From Undaria pinnatifida (lineage: Eukaryota; Sar; Phaeophyceae; Laminariales; Alariaceae), in contig JABAKD010000011.1 in NCBI GenBank assembly GCA_012845835.1, positions 4,696,697 to 4,760,696 on the forward strand: 64,000 nucleotides of DNA. The letters are read 5' to 3'. Below the pieces are notes generated by a model that was not told the DNA's origin, did not search any database, and saw only the letters and a list, made by a program, of their open reading frames with translations. Shown piece by piece: positions 9,376 to 20,513 of this stretch. The position numbers and the translations under genes were made by a program. How positions within the stretch are numbered: position 1 is the first letter of the stretch; each line of letters begins with the position of its first letter.

Positions 9376-12300
9376 AAACATAAACGTCCGCCATAGAGCC
9401 AAGGGCGCGGTTGGATATTGACACGAAGTGATGGACTCGGAGTTCGGGGGATAACATTATCCTCTCGCATCGAAACACGCAGCAAGTCCTTCGCGGGGCC
9501 TGGAATCGGAGTAGGGTGTTAGAGTACAACAACATCGCGGAGACGAGCGTGGGAGCCCTTCACATAGCCGGGCTTGGGGTAAACCCCTCTGGGATCCATA
9601 TAGTCTATAATAATATTGACAAAAAACGACAAGAAATAAGTGTGTGGTCTTATGTATATCATTTACCTACCGTCGTTTATGGTAAAAACGTGCCGTACAT
9701 AGGGCTGTATTATTCACTGCGCATGTAGTGCAAACTCCTTGCGTTGGAGTGAGAATACTTCAGGCACGACACCCTACCCAATCGTCCTCAGTCGCTTCGT
9801 ATGAACGAAGCTGTAATCGTAATATTTTTCGAACAATAATTGGTAATGCTCAATGCGACACCGGTGTCGCCATTCCTTATAAACGACACCGCGCGATGTT
9901 CGTGCATGAGCAAATGTTTTTCAGCATTGCGTTGGGATGGTGTATAGGTATCGCCGAAGCTATCGCGAAGCTCAAAAACAGACCCGTACTCGAGAATAGA
10001 TGAACTCGTATCACGCACGTCGGCAGGATACTCAGGCCAGTGTCGTATACACTAGGGTGAAGAGTTACAACACCGGTGACGCGACACCGGTGTCGTACGC
10101 AAGGCTTACATTCGACTTAACGATAGCTTCAGGGATATCCTTGCACCACGCTTGCACCCTCTTCGTAATCCCGTGCCAACCCCGGGCGTGTGCCGCGAAA
10201 CGTGGCCTGGTGTCGTACACCAAGCCTTGCGTACGACACCGATGTGGTGTATAAGGTACACCGGTGCCGCATCGCTCATATACGACACCGGCTTGAATAT
10301 CCTGCCGGTGTGTATGTTGAGTTAATATCTTCTCGAGTGCTGGTCCGTTCCCCCCATGAAGTCCGAGAATAAATATTACATGGAGAGCACGGCGACTGAC
10401 ACGACGACTTTCCAAAACGTCTACTATCGTATGATCCTCTCATCTTCCAGCATGCAATCTCAGAACGATAAAACCACCTGGTATTTGCCGTGCGCACCAG
10501 TAAGTGTGCGCGGCACCAACTACGAGCCCCTACGCAGCAGCAATTCATCCTGCTAGTAGTGGCAACTGACTTTTGCTGGGAAAACAACGTGTGCGATTCG
10601 CGGTGACGTACTAACGAATGCGATTCGCGCGGTCACATAACAACGTGTGCGATTGGCGGTCACATTCGAGCATAGGGTAAACAGACGCAATATAAACGCG
10701 TGGGGTAACCGCGCACTGTATCGCAGGAAGAGAGACGAAGGGCATGGGTCAGCAGCAGCACATATTAAACGTCGACATGGACAAGGTTTCTCCGGTCTTC
10801 AATATCGTAGCAGCAGTATACCGTAGCGTTTTCGAGAAGATAATCACACTATTAATACGACGGATTCAATGTTTCTCATCTCTACATCTGTCCTCGGCAT
10901 ACAATGGAGAGGGGTCAACGGTGACTCTTGTCCGCACGCACACGGCCTCAGCCAAACGGCGAACCGAACCCGGTCCGCTCACCTGACCCATCCCTTTCCC
11001 AGCCGCAGCATGTTGCGCCGCTTCACCCTAGCGTGTCTTTTCGTTTGCCTTGCCCCTACTCCCTAGAGTACTTTCTACCAGATGGAAGAGTGGAGTTGCG
11101 TGGCTGTGTTGAAACAGAAGTGACCTCTCCTTTGGGAGGCGTTCGTTTTCCTGTCGTGACATGCCGATTCCATGCCATTCACGTGCTACGTACGTAAGGT
11201 TTGGAGTTACATGACGGGCCCGTGCGGCAGGAATCGGCACGCAAGAGGTTCTCACCGATCACGTGCACTGACTGTTGTACCTGGGCTCACTATATCGCTA
11301 GGAGTTACGCTTTTCCTACGGCAAAAAATATCCCTCACCAATCCCAAGAAGGTTGTTCCGAAAAAACGTGGGTGCGATTCTAAAGGCGAAGAGCAAGTTT
11401 GTGTCTAAAAGTGTGAGTCTGGCAGCAGAGAGCAACGCGTGCTACTCGCTGTCAGGAGGTCCATACTCGACACCTGCTAAAAAAATGGTTCTCAAGTGTA
11501 GAGACCAGGCTGCGTGACAACGTCCTGTTCTGGGGGGAACAGAACAAAGCACGAACGTCCAAAAAATGAGTCCTCCAGGAGCAGCTGGTATGTTTTGATA
11601 GTTGTGTTTTCTTATATCTTGGTTGTGCCCGTGCCTAAAGGCTACGAACTTCACACAAAACAACGCGCAGCAAACCAAGCGGCCACCAGCTAAAGGCAGG
11701 GACCGTGCTAGCAGGTGGGAGGCGCCTACCCCGCCAAAATATGACGTACGTCAACGAAACGCTCGGCGAGAGATCAATCCTGACCATCGTAACGCCACCC
11801 TCTGTTGAACAAACCAGCACTTTGCAGAACGCGTCCTCGCAAACCGTCAGACTGCGTTATGCAAAGCCCAACCAGAAAACACCACCCCGGTCCGTTGTCG
11901 ACCCGGCTCTCAACTAGTTACCCTCAACCCGACGGCACGGTTGCGCCCCACCCCGCCCTAACCCCTCTCCCTCTAAAACAATCGCCTCCATGTTCCCGTG
12001 AGCCACCCCCCTCCCCATTATGTCCACGGTCATTCCCGCACCAAGCAAAAACTTCCATGCACACTCCGACAACGCCCCGCCCACCCTACGCCCCCCACTC
12101 TGGCTCCCCAGAGCCTAGGCTACTTGTGGAGGGGGCCTGGTCATTTTGTCGCTTTCATAATTTTCGGTGCCGCCTGAGGTGTTTTTGCCCAGGAAGACAG
12201 CGCGGGGCGAGGGAGGGGCGGGGGGGGAGAGAGGGGCGGGGGAGAGGGGACGGTCGGAGAGGGGAGAGGGGAGAGGGGAGGGGTGAGCGAGACCAAGGCC

Positions 12301-12890
12301 ACGCTACGGTATCATAGTATTACTGTATACGATAGTATATTATCAACAGTATTACATAGTACTATATCACCATGTTCGTCGCCGAGTACAGGCCACTGCT
12401 GCAAGTGGCTCTGTAACTCGCCCAAAAACAGAATACATAACGCACCTTCTCGTAACAGCGTAACAAACAACTCCATGGCGGCGGTGCATATTGCGAAGAA
12501 AGAGCAACGCACAATACGCTTGAGAGCGCAAAAAAAAAAAAAGTCGACACTCGCGCTGACTCTGCACATGTCACCCCTACTACAGTGTTGGTCGGGAGAG
12601 GGACACGGGCGGAGACTAGGGTGTAGGGGAGGTGGAAAGCGTGCGCGCGTCATAGGAACGAACGCAAGTCGGTCGGAGACTGCTCTCGTTTTTCTCAACG
12701 AAAAGCATGTGGGAGCGACCCCAGGTACTGAGCACGATGCGCCGGGCCTTCCGATAAAATGGTGAATGTGTGGGCAATGCACCGTGCACTGCGCGAGATT
12801 GCTCGCCACGCCAAACGATACGGTTCCTGCGGCTGTTGCAACCGCCAATTGATGCTGTTTTAACCCCTGTAGAGCCCTCTAAAGCTGCAC
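9376..12890. other. Spacer without recognisable genes
   Basis: Holds a cluster of ACACCGGTGT palindromes (9858-10310) and a purine tract of GGGGAGA type (12190-12285). At 10690 a TATAAA lies about 50 bp before an ATG (10744) whose frame opens MGQQQHILNVDMDK and then meets a GTTTCT; no following exon was found. A 59-codon open frame from ATG 11741 to TAG 11917 has protein-like composition but no recognised family. Confidence 0.4.
9858..10310. repeat. Cluster of ACACCGGTGT palindromes and inverted repeats
   Basis: GACACCGGTGTCG occurs at about 9858 and 10081, with variants near 10070, 10233 and 10285. GTACGCAAGGCTT (10095) is inverted as AAGCCTTGCGTAC (10222), and a segment around 9935-9970 is inverted near 10110-10150. 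Confidence 0.6.
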
Positions 12891-12898
12891 TCGGTTTT

Positions 12899-12972
12899 TT
12901 TTAGAGCAAACACTTACAACTAGTGTGGGAAGGGTTTACAATAGCAAAGTGATAGGCGTGTCGAAACAGGGT

Positions 12973-13004
<32 letters not shown>

Positions 13005-13115
13005 GGGGTTTTTTTAGAGCAAACACTTACAACTACTGTGGGAATGGTTTACAGTAGCAAAGTGATAGGCGTGTCAAAACAGGGTTTGTTGTTGTTGTTG
13101 TTGTTGTTGTTCTCA
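12899..13115. repeat. Tandem duplication ending in a GTT microsatellite
   Basis: A unit of about 113 bp (TTTAGAGCAAACACTTACAA ... GTGATAGGCGTGTC, then GTTGTT repeats) occurs twice, starting near 12900 and 13013. Few differences separate the copies. Confidence 0.9.
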
Positions 13116-13702
13116 CATTAACTCGCATAATCAAGTCCGTGGTCACAGGACAGGCTCCAGTCACTCTGGAGCTGAGGAATACCCCAGGTAAAAAACAAAC
13201 AAACCAAAATTGGTACACTCATATATCATAGCTGACGCAATTCATACCTCCGCCAGAAAAATATAAAAAAGTGAAGTCTACGGTATACGTGCCCGACTCT
13301 CACGAGATAACAAGCCAGATATGATTCCTACTACGAAATAGAGCGCCGGACAAAATACGCGTCAAGGAGTGTCAATGTGCACAGCGGAACGGGAAGCTCG
13401 CGCTCCCGGGGGGGATATGGCCCGCGGGGCTGTCTCGTCTAAGCCCCCTGAACGTCTAGCGGTTAATACGGCTTTCGATGTGTTGCCTTCGATGGGCAAG
13501 GGGAAAATTAAAAAATAGGGGGGGGACGAAGACAACTAAATGGCCAACCGCCCTAGTAACTGAATTAAGTGGAACCCATCAAAGCCACTGCGTCTTTTTG
13601 CTCGGTAAGAAAAATAAAAGAAATAAAACACGCAAGGGCGAGTGCCCCCGAGGAGTTAGTTGAAAGGTGCAGTGCTATTTTTGACATTCGCCGGCCACTC
13701 AC

Positions 13703-13786
13703 GCATTTGTCGATACACTTCACGTAGTCGAAGAACCATGGCTCGCACGTCCCGAAGCCCTTGGTGGTGACCCGCTCGATGCACGC
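13703..13786 (-). CDS. QCR6 exon with C-terminal cysteine pair
   Basis: 84 nt, 28 codons, phase 0 at both ends. The acceptor ends TTTGAGCAG; the donor is AAATGC followed by GTGAGTGG. It encodes ACIERVTTKGFGTCEPW and FFDYVKCIDKC. Confidence 0.75.
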
Positions 13787-15259
13787 CTGCTCAAAGAAAA
13801 GCAAAACCCAAACGAAAATGCAAAAAGTAAAAGCAAAGCTTAAGCAAAGGAACAGCAGCAGTAAAGCAAAAAAAACAAACAAACGCGAAAGCAGCTAAAG
13901 CAAGAGCAAGAGGAAAACAGACAGCAAACGGAGCGAAAGCAGTAAAAGCGAAACCAAAAGCGAAAGAGAAAGCAAGCGTAAACATAAAGCAACCGAAGTA
14001 AAAGAAAAGTAAAAGCGAGCAAAAGGAAAGCATGCGGCAGATGACCAGCGCCACGGCAAGACCTATGTCTTGTAACGCTTAGGAGACAAAATTGCAGCAA
14101 ACTCAGATTCCAACACGATATAAAGTTCCTTCCCCTTGCAGTCTTTATATACTTCACGAACGACGAGGCTGTAAATCCCGTAGCACGCGCAACCGCAGCA
14201 TCACACGCGGCTTGCAAACAATTTTTTCGACCACAATCTTGATCTCACAGCAGAGGTGCCTTTTATCTCTATACATAAACGTGGTTTGAGTATCCTCCGT
14301 TTTACAGGTAAGGTCAGATTTAGGGTCAGGGTTTCCATAGGCGAGGAAAGAGGCATGTTGCGGTAGGGGGTAGCATCTACATATTTTCTGAGGCTTCCTC
14401 ACTTGAGGATTTCTACGTCGAGAAAATACACCAGCAAAAAAGCCCGATGCACCATCCCACGGGCTAGGTGCTAGGTATCTGTCGGATATCCCTAAACAAT
14501 ACGCTTACCTAGTGCATGACGATACGAAGCATTTTAATATTACATATCGAATCCGCATACATTGGGTAGACCCCCCTCCGCTTAACCCTTCCACTACTGC
14601 GAAAACGATCACATACCAATTCCAAGCAGTTTGTCGCCAAAAACGTGTGTGCTGTTTAAGAAACCCGGTCGGTGCGAATCGCGTGGGCTCAAAAGTGCAG
14701 CCCCTACCGCACAACGGTTCGAAAGTCCATCGAGCGGCTGCGGAAGCAGCTACCTCGGTGTGCTGGTTCCACACCGCCATGGGAACGCCTGGCCGGTAGT
14801 CGCTCGCGCTTCTACCAGTCGTCCCGTCGGCCCACGGCTCACTTCGACGTCAGACAGGCCTCGCGGGTTTGGGTGTGCGCAGCAGGTATCTCACCCTTGA
14901 ATGCAACATAGCTGAAGCTACTGTTGTTGTTGCTGCTGCTGCTGCTGCTGCCACCAGCGCCGCCGCTACTATAAAAGCAGCACAATACTAATGCTTGAAA
15001 CGGCATAAACGGCATGCCATATTAATATGTACCGGTATTACAAGGACGATAGGCTGTTGATGCTGCCACCGCCGCCGCTATAATAGTAATACCTTACTAC
15101 TGCCTGAAGCGGCATAAACTGCATGCCATAGACATATGTATACCGGCATTGTAAGTACGATAGGCGCACCTTGTAGTGGGACATGGCAGCCGCGCAGGAG
15201 GTGGTCTCTCCGCACGTTTCTCGGATAGCCGTCAAGGGGTCCACGGGTTCGTCGTCCGC
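13703..15259 (-). CDS. Cytochrome bc1 complex hinge subunit (QCR6/UQCRH), internal exons
   Basis: Two minus-strand exons, 15170-15259 and 13703-13786, join in phase 0 to 58 residues. The hinge protein is a small acidic subunit of mitochondrial complex III that sits beside cytochrome c1 and aids its contact with cytochrome c. The first exon holds DDEPVDPLTAIRETC, matching the family's VDPLT-REQC block; the second ends FFDYVKCIDKC, close to the plant form FDYW-CVDKC. The cysteine spacing C-x5-C-x9-C and the final C-x9-C agree with the family's two disulphide-linked pairs. The acidic N-terminal exon with the start codon was not found. The short C-terminal exon, usually VAPKLF-LK in other species, is also unresolved: candidate acceptors lie near 13600 and 13498, but neither gives a familiar ending. 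The intron between the two exons holds a purine tract and a 115-bp tandem duplication. Confidence 0.75.
13795..14040 (+). repeat. Purine-rich AAAGCA/GCGAAA tract
   Basis: About 250 bp, nearly pure purine with scattered C, built from units such as AAAGCGAAAGC. It lies directly upstream of the QCR6 13786 acceptor, so on the transcribed (minus) strand it is a long pyrimidine tract. Confidence 0.8.
14948..15165. repeat. 115-bp tandem duplication in QCR6 intron
   Basis: Two copies (from about 14948 and 15063) run CTGCCACC-GCCGCCGCTA ... GCGGCATAAACTGCATGCCA ... TACGATAGG. The second copy ends just before the donor of the 15170-15259 exon on the minus strand. Confidence 0.85.
15170..15259 (-). CDS. 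QCR6 exon with VDPLT block
   Basis: 90 nt, 30 codons, phase 0. The acceptor ACACCTTTTTGCCAG has a strong pyrimidine tract; the donor is TACAAG followed by GTGCGC. It encodes ADDEPVDPLTAIRETC, then SCAAAMSHYK. Confidence 0.75.
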
Positions 15260-15459
15260 CTGGCAAAAAGGTGTGGCGAGGTGGTGGCGAGGTGCGGAGG
15301 GGTGGCAAGCAGCGAAAGCGCGCGCGAGAAACGAAACACAAGGACATACACATTTAAAAACGGACGAAAGGGGACGATAAGCACATCAATAGCTACTCGG
15401 CGGCGTAGAAAAACGAAAACACATACCCCTGGTACAAGTACATATCATACTATAATATC

Positions 15460-15598
15460 ACGAGGCCGTTTTGTGCCTTTTGACTCAACAGCCTCTTCAT
15501 TTGCAGGACGCGTACAGACTTGCATGCATGACATCGTGAGGCCCTTTTTCGTCTTTGACTAAAAGGCCTCTTCATTGCATGTTGCGTACAGGCTTGTA
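15460..15598. repeat. 75-bp tandem duplication
   Basis: Two diverged copies share GAGGCC-TTTTGTC-TTTGACT, AGGCCTCTTCATT and GCGTACAGRCTTG. Confidence 0.75.
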
Positions 15599-16406
15599 CC
15601 ACTGTTTTATTTTTTCGCGAGATATTATCTTCTGCTCCAGCGTGGCTGGAACCCGTCTTACGACAACGAACTAGATTATGGCGATGACGAGTCAATGTGA
15701 GAACAACAAGGTTTCCACTCATTAATGAGTATAATATGGCTGTTCATTCATCCGCTCGATTTCCCATCTCCGTGTCCACAACTACGCATCACTGATTGCT
15801 AGACCTGTACATAACCGATTTGCGAACAATCTCGTGTCTCCAGAAGCGGGCGGGCTGGTGCTGCATCGTGGAATACATTCGGGTGCAAGCCGTCCCGGGC
15901 TGGCCACCGTCGCCGTAATGGGGTGTCTTTTGGTGGCTTGCTGCTACTGCTGCTCGGGTTTTCTTAATGCGGCGGGATTTCGATCTCTACCTTTATTCCT
16001 TGTTTTTGACGTCGAACGCACACGGCCTACATGCAAAGTACGAGGCACTTAGCTTCAGTTACCATTCTACCTCGTAGTACATCCTAGGCACTAAATATGC
16101 TACACATACTAAATACCACCAATAAAGAGCTGTCTGAAAGTTGTCGGTCAGTCTGTCTATCAGTCTACCCCCCCCCCGTTGACCGCTCCTACGTAGCGTG
16201 GAAACCTTACTGGAGTGCAACGCACCCGCACGAGGTGGAGGTACGAGTAGCTTTCGCGAAGCAGCGATCCTGTGGTATGCGATAGTTATCAACGAACATG
16301 ATGCTCGTGAGAAGACCACCTGGTAGGCACTAAACCAGGACCAATCTGAAGCTCTGAAGGGTAGGTTTACCTGTAGAATCCTAACCCTAAATACCAACTT
16401 AAAGAT

Positions 16407-16985
16407 GATTTGCGAGTTTAACACGCCTGGAAACACATACCCTGGTAGGGTATGGTATCGTACGACTACCGTATTTATACGAATACGAGCAGTAACAGCA
16501 GCCGTTTGCTGCCCTCCGGTAACGCTGTACAAAAACGCGTCACCTTCTACTGGTACAATCGGTACCGATAGTACATAGCATTGTTATATGCATACTTACG
16601 CTTCAGCAAGCGTCGCCACGAGCACGCCACAATACGCTCACCACACGCAACAGCAGCCGCAGCAGCAGTTGCAGCCGCAGAGTCGCGGGCAGCCCCTCAC
16701 AGACAGACGATTTGCGAGTATTACACACAAGGAAACTCATACCCTGGTATGGTATGGAATCGTTCGTCTACCGTTTTTATACGAGCACGAGCAATAATAG
16801 TAGCAGCTTGCCTCTCTCTGGTAACGCTGTACAAAAAAGGGTCACCTACTGGTACAGTCGGTACCGGTAGTACTTAGCATTGCTGCATGCAGGCTTAGAC
16901 TTCGGCAAGCGTTGCCACTCGTACGCCACAATACGCCCTCGACATGCAACAGCAGCCGCAGCAGCTGCTGCAGCAGCAGTATGCA
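16407..16985. repeat. 302-bp tandem duplication with CAG-rich segment
   Basis: Copies begin GATTTGCGAGT at 16407 and 16709. Shared order: ATACCCTGGTA, TATACGARYACGAGCA, GGTAACGCTGTACAAAAA, TCGGTACCG, CAATACGC and then CAACAGCAGCCGCAGCAG. About one base in eight differs. Confidence 0.85.
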
Positions 16986-17379
16986 GCAAAGCTCTACAAA
17001 CGTGCCAGTGCCAGATGCCAGGTACTTCTGCTCGAGTAATCCTGGCTCACGTACCATATACTCTTGCAAGAACACGGGGCATGCTGTGCTCTCCGCAGCG
17101 CGCACTGCGAGGTATCATCATGAGCGCAACCACACCTCTTGCCGTAGCGCGCGTAGCGGGGTTAAAAACGCGGGAATTCGTCGCGCCGATTTTTCTCTGT
17201 TTCGCGCTTTCATTGATTCAACTGTTGCGGTCTATCTACTCGTATGATACCACGTAGCAAACCGCGAGCGTCTTAGTTCGGTTTCGTATTTTGCGTGTTC
17301 GGTGTTTTACCCTTTAGCCCGGTAGTATGTATAAGGCGTTGCCCTGCTGTAGTGTCGTACAGGTGTTACCCTTTTCTTT

Positions 17380-17725
17380 TCTTTATCCAACCATCACTTT
17401 TACTCTCCAGCTCAATTCGTAAAGAAGTTTTATCCTCGGCGACCTTCTGGACAAGCCGTGGTCACAGATGTCTTCCCTTCTTCCCCCATCGGTGCGTCCA
17501 TTTTTATCGCGTATAGGGTTCGGCATTCCCACTTTTTAGCTTTTTATGCTCGTCGATTTTCATCGAATTTCGCTTAGTCGCGCTCTCGCGCATTCCTCTA
17601 CCGTACGAGTCAATATTTTACGCAAGAAGTCCTTTTCACGAGTTTGCACTCGGGAGGATTCGAACCAACATAATTGACATTAGTAGCGACGATATCCACC
17701 TACTAGCCCACAGGGTACGCCTGCT
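17380..17725 (-). mobile_element. tRNA-derived SINE, fullest copy
   Basis: On the minus strand the head reads GGGCTAGTAGGTGG, then GGTTCGAATCCTCC, a near-perfect B box. It is followed by the shared body (AATCGACGAGCATAAAAAG, CCGAACCCTATACGCGATAA) and tail (CTGTGACCACGGCTTGTCC, GAGCTGGAGAGTAAAAGTGA). This copy carries the tRNA head and the tail in one piece and defines the family. Confidence 0.7.
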
Positions 17726-19136
17726 GCTGCAGTATGTCGGTGCTCCTTCCTGCGACGTCCATACTACTATTGTCGGTGTGGCAGAGACACGCCAACAGCA
17801 ACACACGCGTCGTGGCGTCACCATAGCACTGAATTCTATGCTGACACCAGTACAAAAAATGGGTTCGCTTCGTACGTTCTCTGGGTCACCGTCGGTCGTG
17901 CCCGAGAATCGATGACAGAACGCTAGAACCTAGGGTGTGTGCTCAATGTGCTGTTACCATCACGCTGGGACAGCAAGAACCTGCATCGGACACAAGAGCA
18001 CACAAGACACATCCTTCACCCGCCCGCATCTCAATCAAGCCCACATACACGGTTGGCACGCACGGCCGAAGGTCCCCACTTCCCTCTTCGATGAAACGTG
18101 TTTGTTCGTACTCGTACACTGATTGTGTATGTTTCCCATTCTTGCCTGTCTTTTTTAGGCCGCAATTTTGTGTGGTCGCGTCCTTGAGGGCAAACGGGGG
18201 AGCATGCAGGCAACATCAACGGCGTTGCCCATCTACTAACTACGGAGCCCGCAGGCAACTTCAATCCACGCAAACGCCTTCTGGGCTCTCACCATCGTGC
18301 TAGGTGTCGCTTGCTTCCTCCAAAAGATGTGGACGTAATAAAGTGGGAAAAGTGGAAGTCTGTGAGCGGGTGAGGTAAAAATAGACTTGAAAGGCTTTGC
18401 CAATGAGGGGACAGGGGATTGATGCGGCGCAATTAAGCCGTCCAACAGGTCCCGGTCCAGGTCTGCACTTTTGGCCAGGACTGTGCTGTGAACACTGCAC
18501 CTCGCTACAAGCCCAATATCTGCGATGAACGCAGTAAAGAAGAAGGTGAGAGACCCTGTAGTGTCTTCAAATTGCCCGAGCACCGCTGTTGGCACCCTAA
18601 TTAGGGAAATCCGGACTTTGGGTGCTCAGGTCTCGTGGATCGAACCACAATCCCTTGTGTCCTCTTGTTTGTGGCTGGAGGATAACACCATTCATCCCTG
18701 GCAAGGTAGGCCTACAATGCGACCCCATGTTGAGCACACAGCAGTGCCACCTACCTATGATAGGCGCAATGAGATGCATCAGAGTTGTATCGTGCGAACG
18801 GGTGGCCGAGACTGCCTCTCTGTCGCCACGCGATGCTGCTGTGCGTGTACGATGTAACTCTTTTGACAACAGCAGGATGCCCAGCAGTACGACGACGACG
18901 GGCATCCGTACGGCGTGGAGCCTCTGGGGAACATCTTTCTCGGGAGGAGCTCCAACTGCAGGCCGCGAGGTCTGGGGACGCTGGCTGTGTTCGATGTAAG
19001 GGACTGCTACTGACTTATTTGTATGATTATCTACACTGTGCTGTTTTGCGTTTCCTCTTTGTTAGCTCTGCCAGAAGATTGTTGTCTTCTAACGTTTTGA
19101 AGTCAGCTCGGCGGTTCTAATCATACGAGGCAACAT

Positions 19137-19854
19137 GTACGAGCTGGGCCGGCCAAGAAACCTCCTAATCCGTCAGTCGGGCATATCTTTTGAACGACAG
19201 TGACCCACTGCAAACTGAGCATATCCTCGTAATCAGCTAGATACGGTGGTCATTTTAAGCCCCCCAGCTTGAGAATCTGCCAAGTTGGTGCCGAAAAAAG
19301 TGTTTGCCACTCACGTCCCCTAGTTTGAGCATTTTTTTCATGATTTGTTTGTGTGGCATTTTCTAAAATTGCTCGAAATACAACGTGGGTGGAATTGGCT
19401 CAATTTTTCTGGGCATGTACATCTTGAGACGAGGAGTAGGGACATATGCGTTTCATTTCATGGGTCACGTTCGTTCGAAAGTTACGGATGAATCCCTGAA
19501 ATATATGTAAGTTTGTATGCAGAGGCACTTCGGTGGAAACTTAGCCATGGACCTCTCAATTTTTGAAGTTATGACCTGAAATTTTGGCACGTGATTTGAA
19601 TCAAGCTAAAAAAAAAAGTAGAAGTGAGATGCAAAAAAAAAAATCGATGCACTTTTCCCCGCCTCAAACTTCAGCAAAAAATTTGGGCCGGCCGTAGTAA
19701 GACATTTTTTTTCATTTTTTTTGCATCCGATTTTGAATGTCTTGCTCAGCTTGTTTGAAATCACGTGTCAAAATTTCAGATCCAAACTCCAAAAATTGGG
19801 TGTGATACTGCGATATTGTCCCTATCAGGGCCTCTTGCCCGGCCCAGCTCGTAC
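19137..19854. mobile_element. Non-autonomous element with terminal inverted repeats
   Basis: 718 bp bounded by GTACGAGCTGGGCCGG at the left and its inverse at the right (about 20 bp with one or two mismatches). An inner inverted pair contains CTGAAATTTTGRCACGTGATTT. There is no coding potential and no clear target-site duplication. Confidence 0.6.
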
Positions 19855-20387
19855 GTGTGTCCCTCTTTTTTTTCTTTTTTTATCCTCCGGCGGATGGGGA
19901 AAAAATAAGCTTGCCACAGTTGTACGTATTTTCATACACGTCGTGTGTCGATTTAACGATTTAACTCAATTGCCTTCGCAACCGTGTTGGATATCATATG
20001 AGGCACAAAACACAACTGTCAGTACACCTTGCGTTGCACCTGATATTTTTATACATGCCTCGTACATGAACACCTGCACGAGGTCATTGATCTACCATAA
20101 TCGCATACTGACATACCTGGTATATCATACCTGGTATCTACGAGTAAACAGCGGTAATACCAGCGCAACAATGATGTTGGCGTCGTTGGCCTTGGCCCTG
20201 TCGCGGTGGCAGAGTTGATTTGGGGAGAGGACGCGGCAGCTCCGCGTTTGACCGCACGGGATACCAACACGCTGTGCTACCTGACGCCGACACGGATATA
20301 TTAAATAGCATCACGGCATGACAACTACATCACCAAGTCCTGTTGCCATTCCTTTTCCCGTGCTCTACCCTGTGTTTTTGTTGTCAG

Positions 20388-20513
20388 GACGAGCGCATGC
20401 TGGACCTGATGGGCTTCGCAAGCGCGCGGTGCCTCGGGCGGCTCGCGTGTGTCAGCCGCGCCCTGTACGTGTTTGCTCATGTGAACGATCTGTGGAAAGG
20501 TCTTGTGATGCAG
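20388..20513 (+). CDS. JmjC gene exon 1 (first recognised)
   Basis: 126 nt, 42 codons. The acceptor TTTTTGTTGTCAG shows an upstream exon must exist; the donor is ATGCAG followed by GTGCGG. It encodes the F-box half. Confidence 0.75.

Larger units (their letters stand above)
15260..20387. other. Spacer between QCR6 and JmjC genes
   Basis: The first exons of both QCR6 (minus) and the JmjC gene (plus) should lie here, but I could not identify either. Contents: a 75-bp tandem duplication (15460-15598), a 302-bp tandem duplication (16407-16985), a SINE (17380-17725) and a TIR element (19137-19854). The stretch 17900-19100 has several open frames on both strands, none recognisable. Confidence 0.45.

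Noticed and set aside
17640-17725. Possible tRNA on the minus strand
   Set aside because: The B box is good, but the acceptor stem does not pair and the SINE body follows directly.
18236-19120. Open frames on both strands in 18.2-19.1 kb
   Set aside because: No frame is consistently protein-like, and joining them to JmjC exon 1 creates a stop codon.
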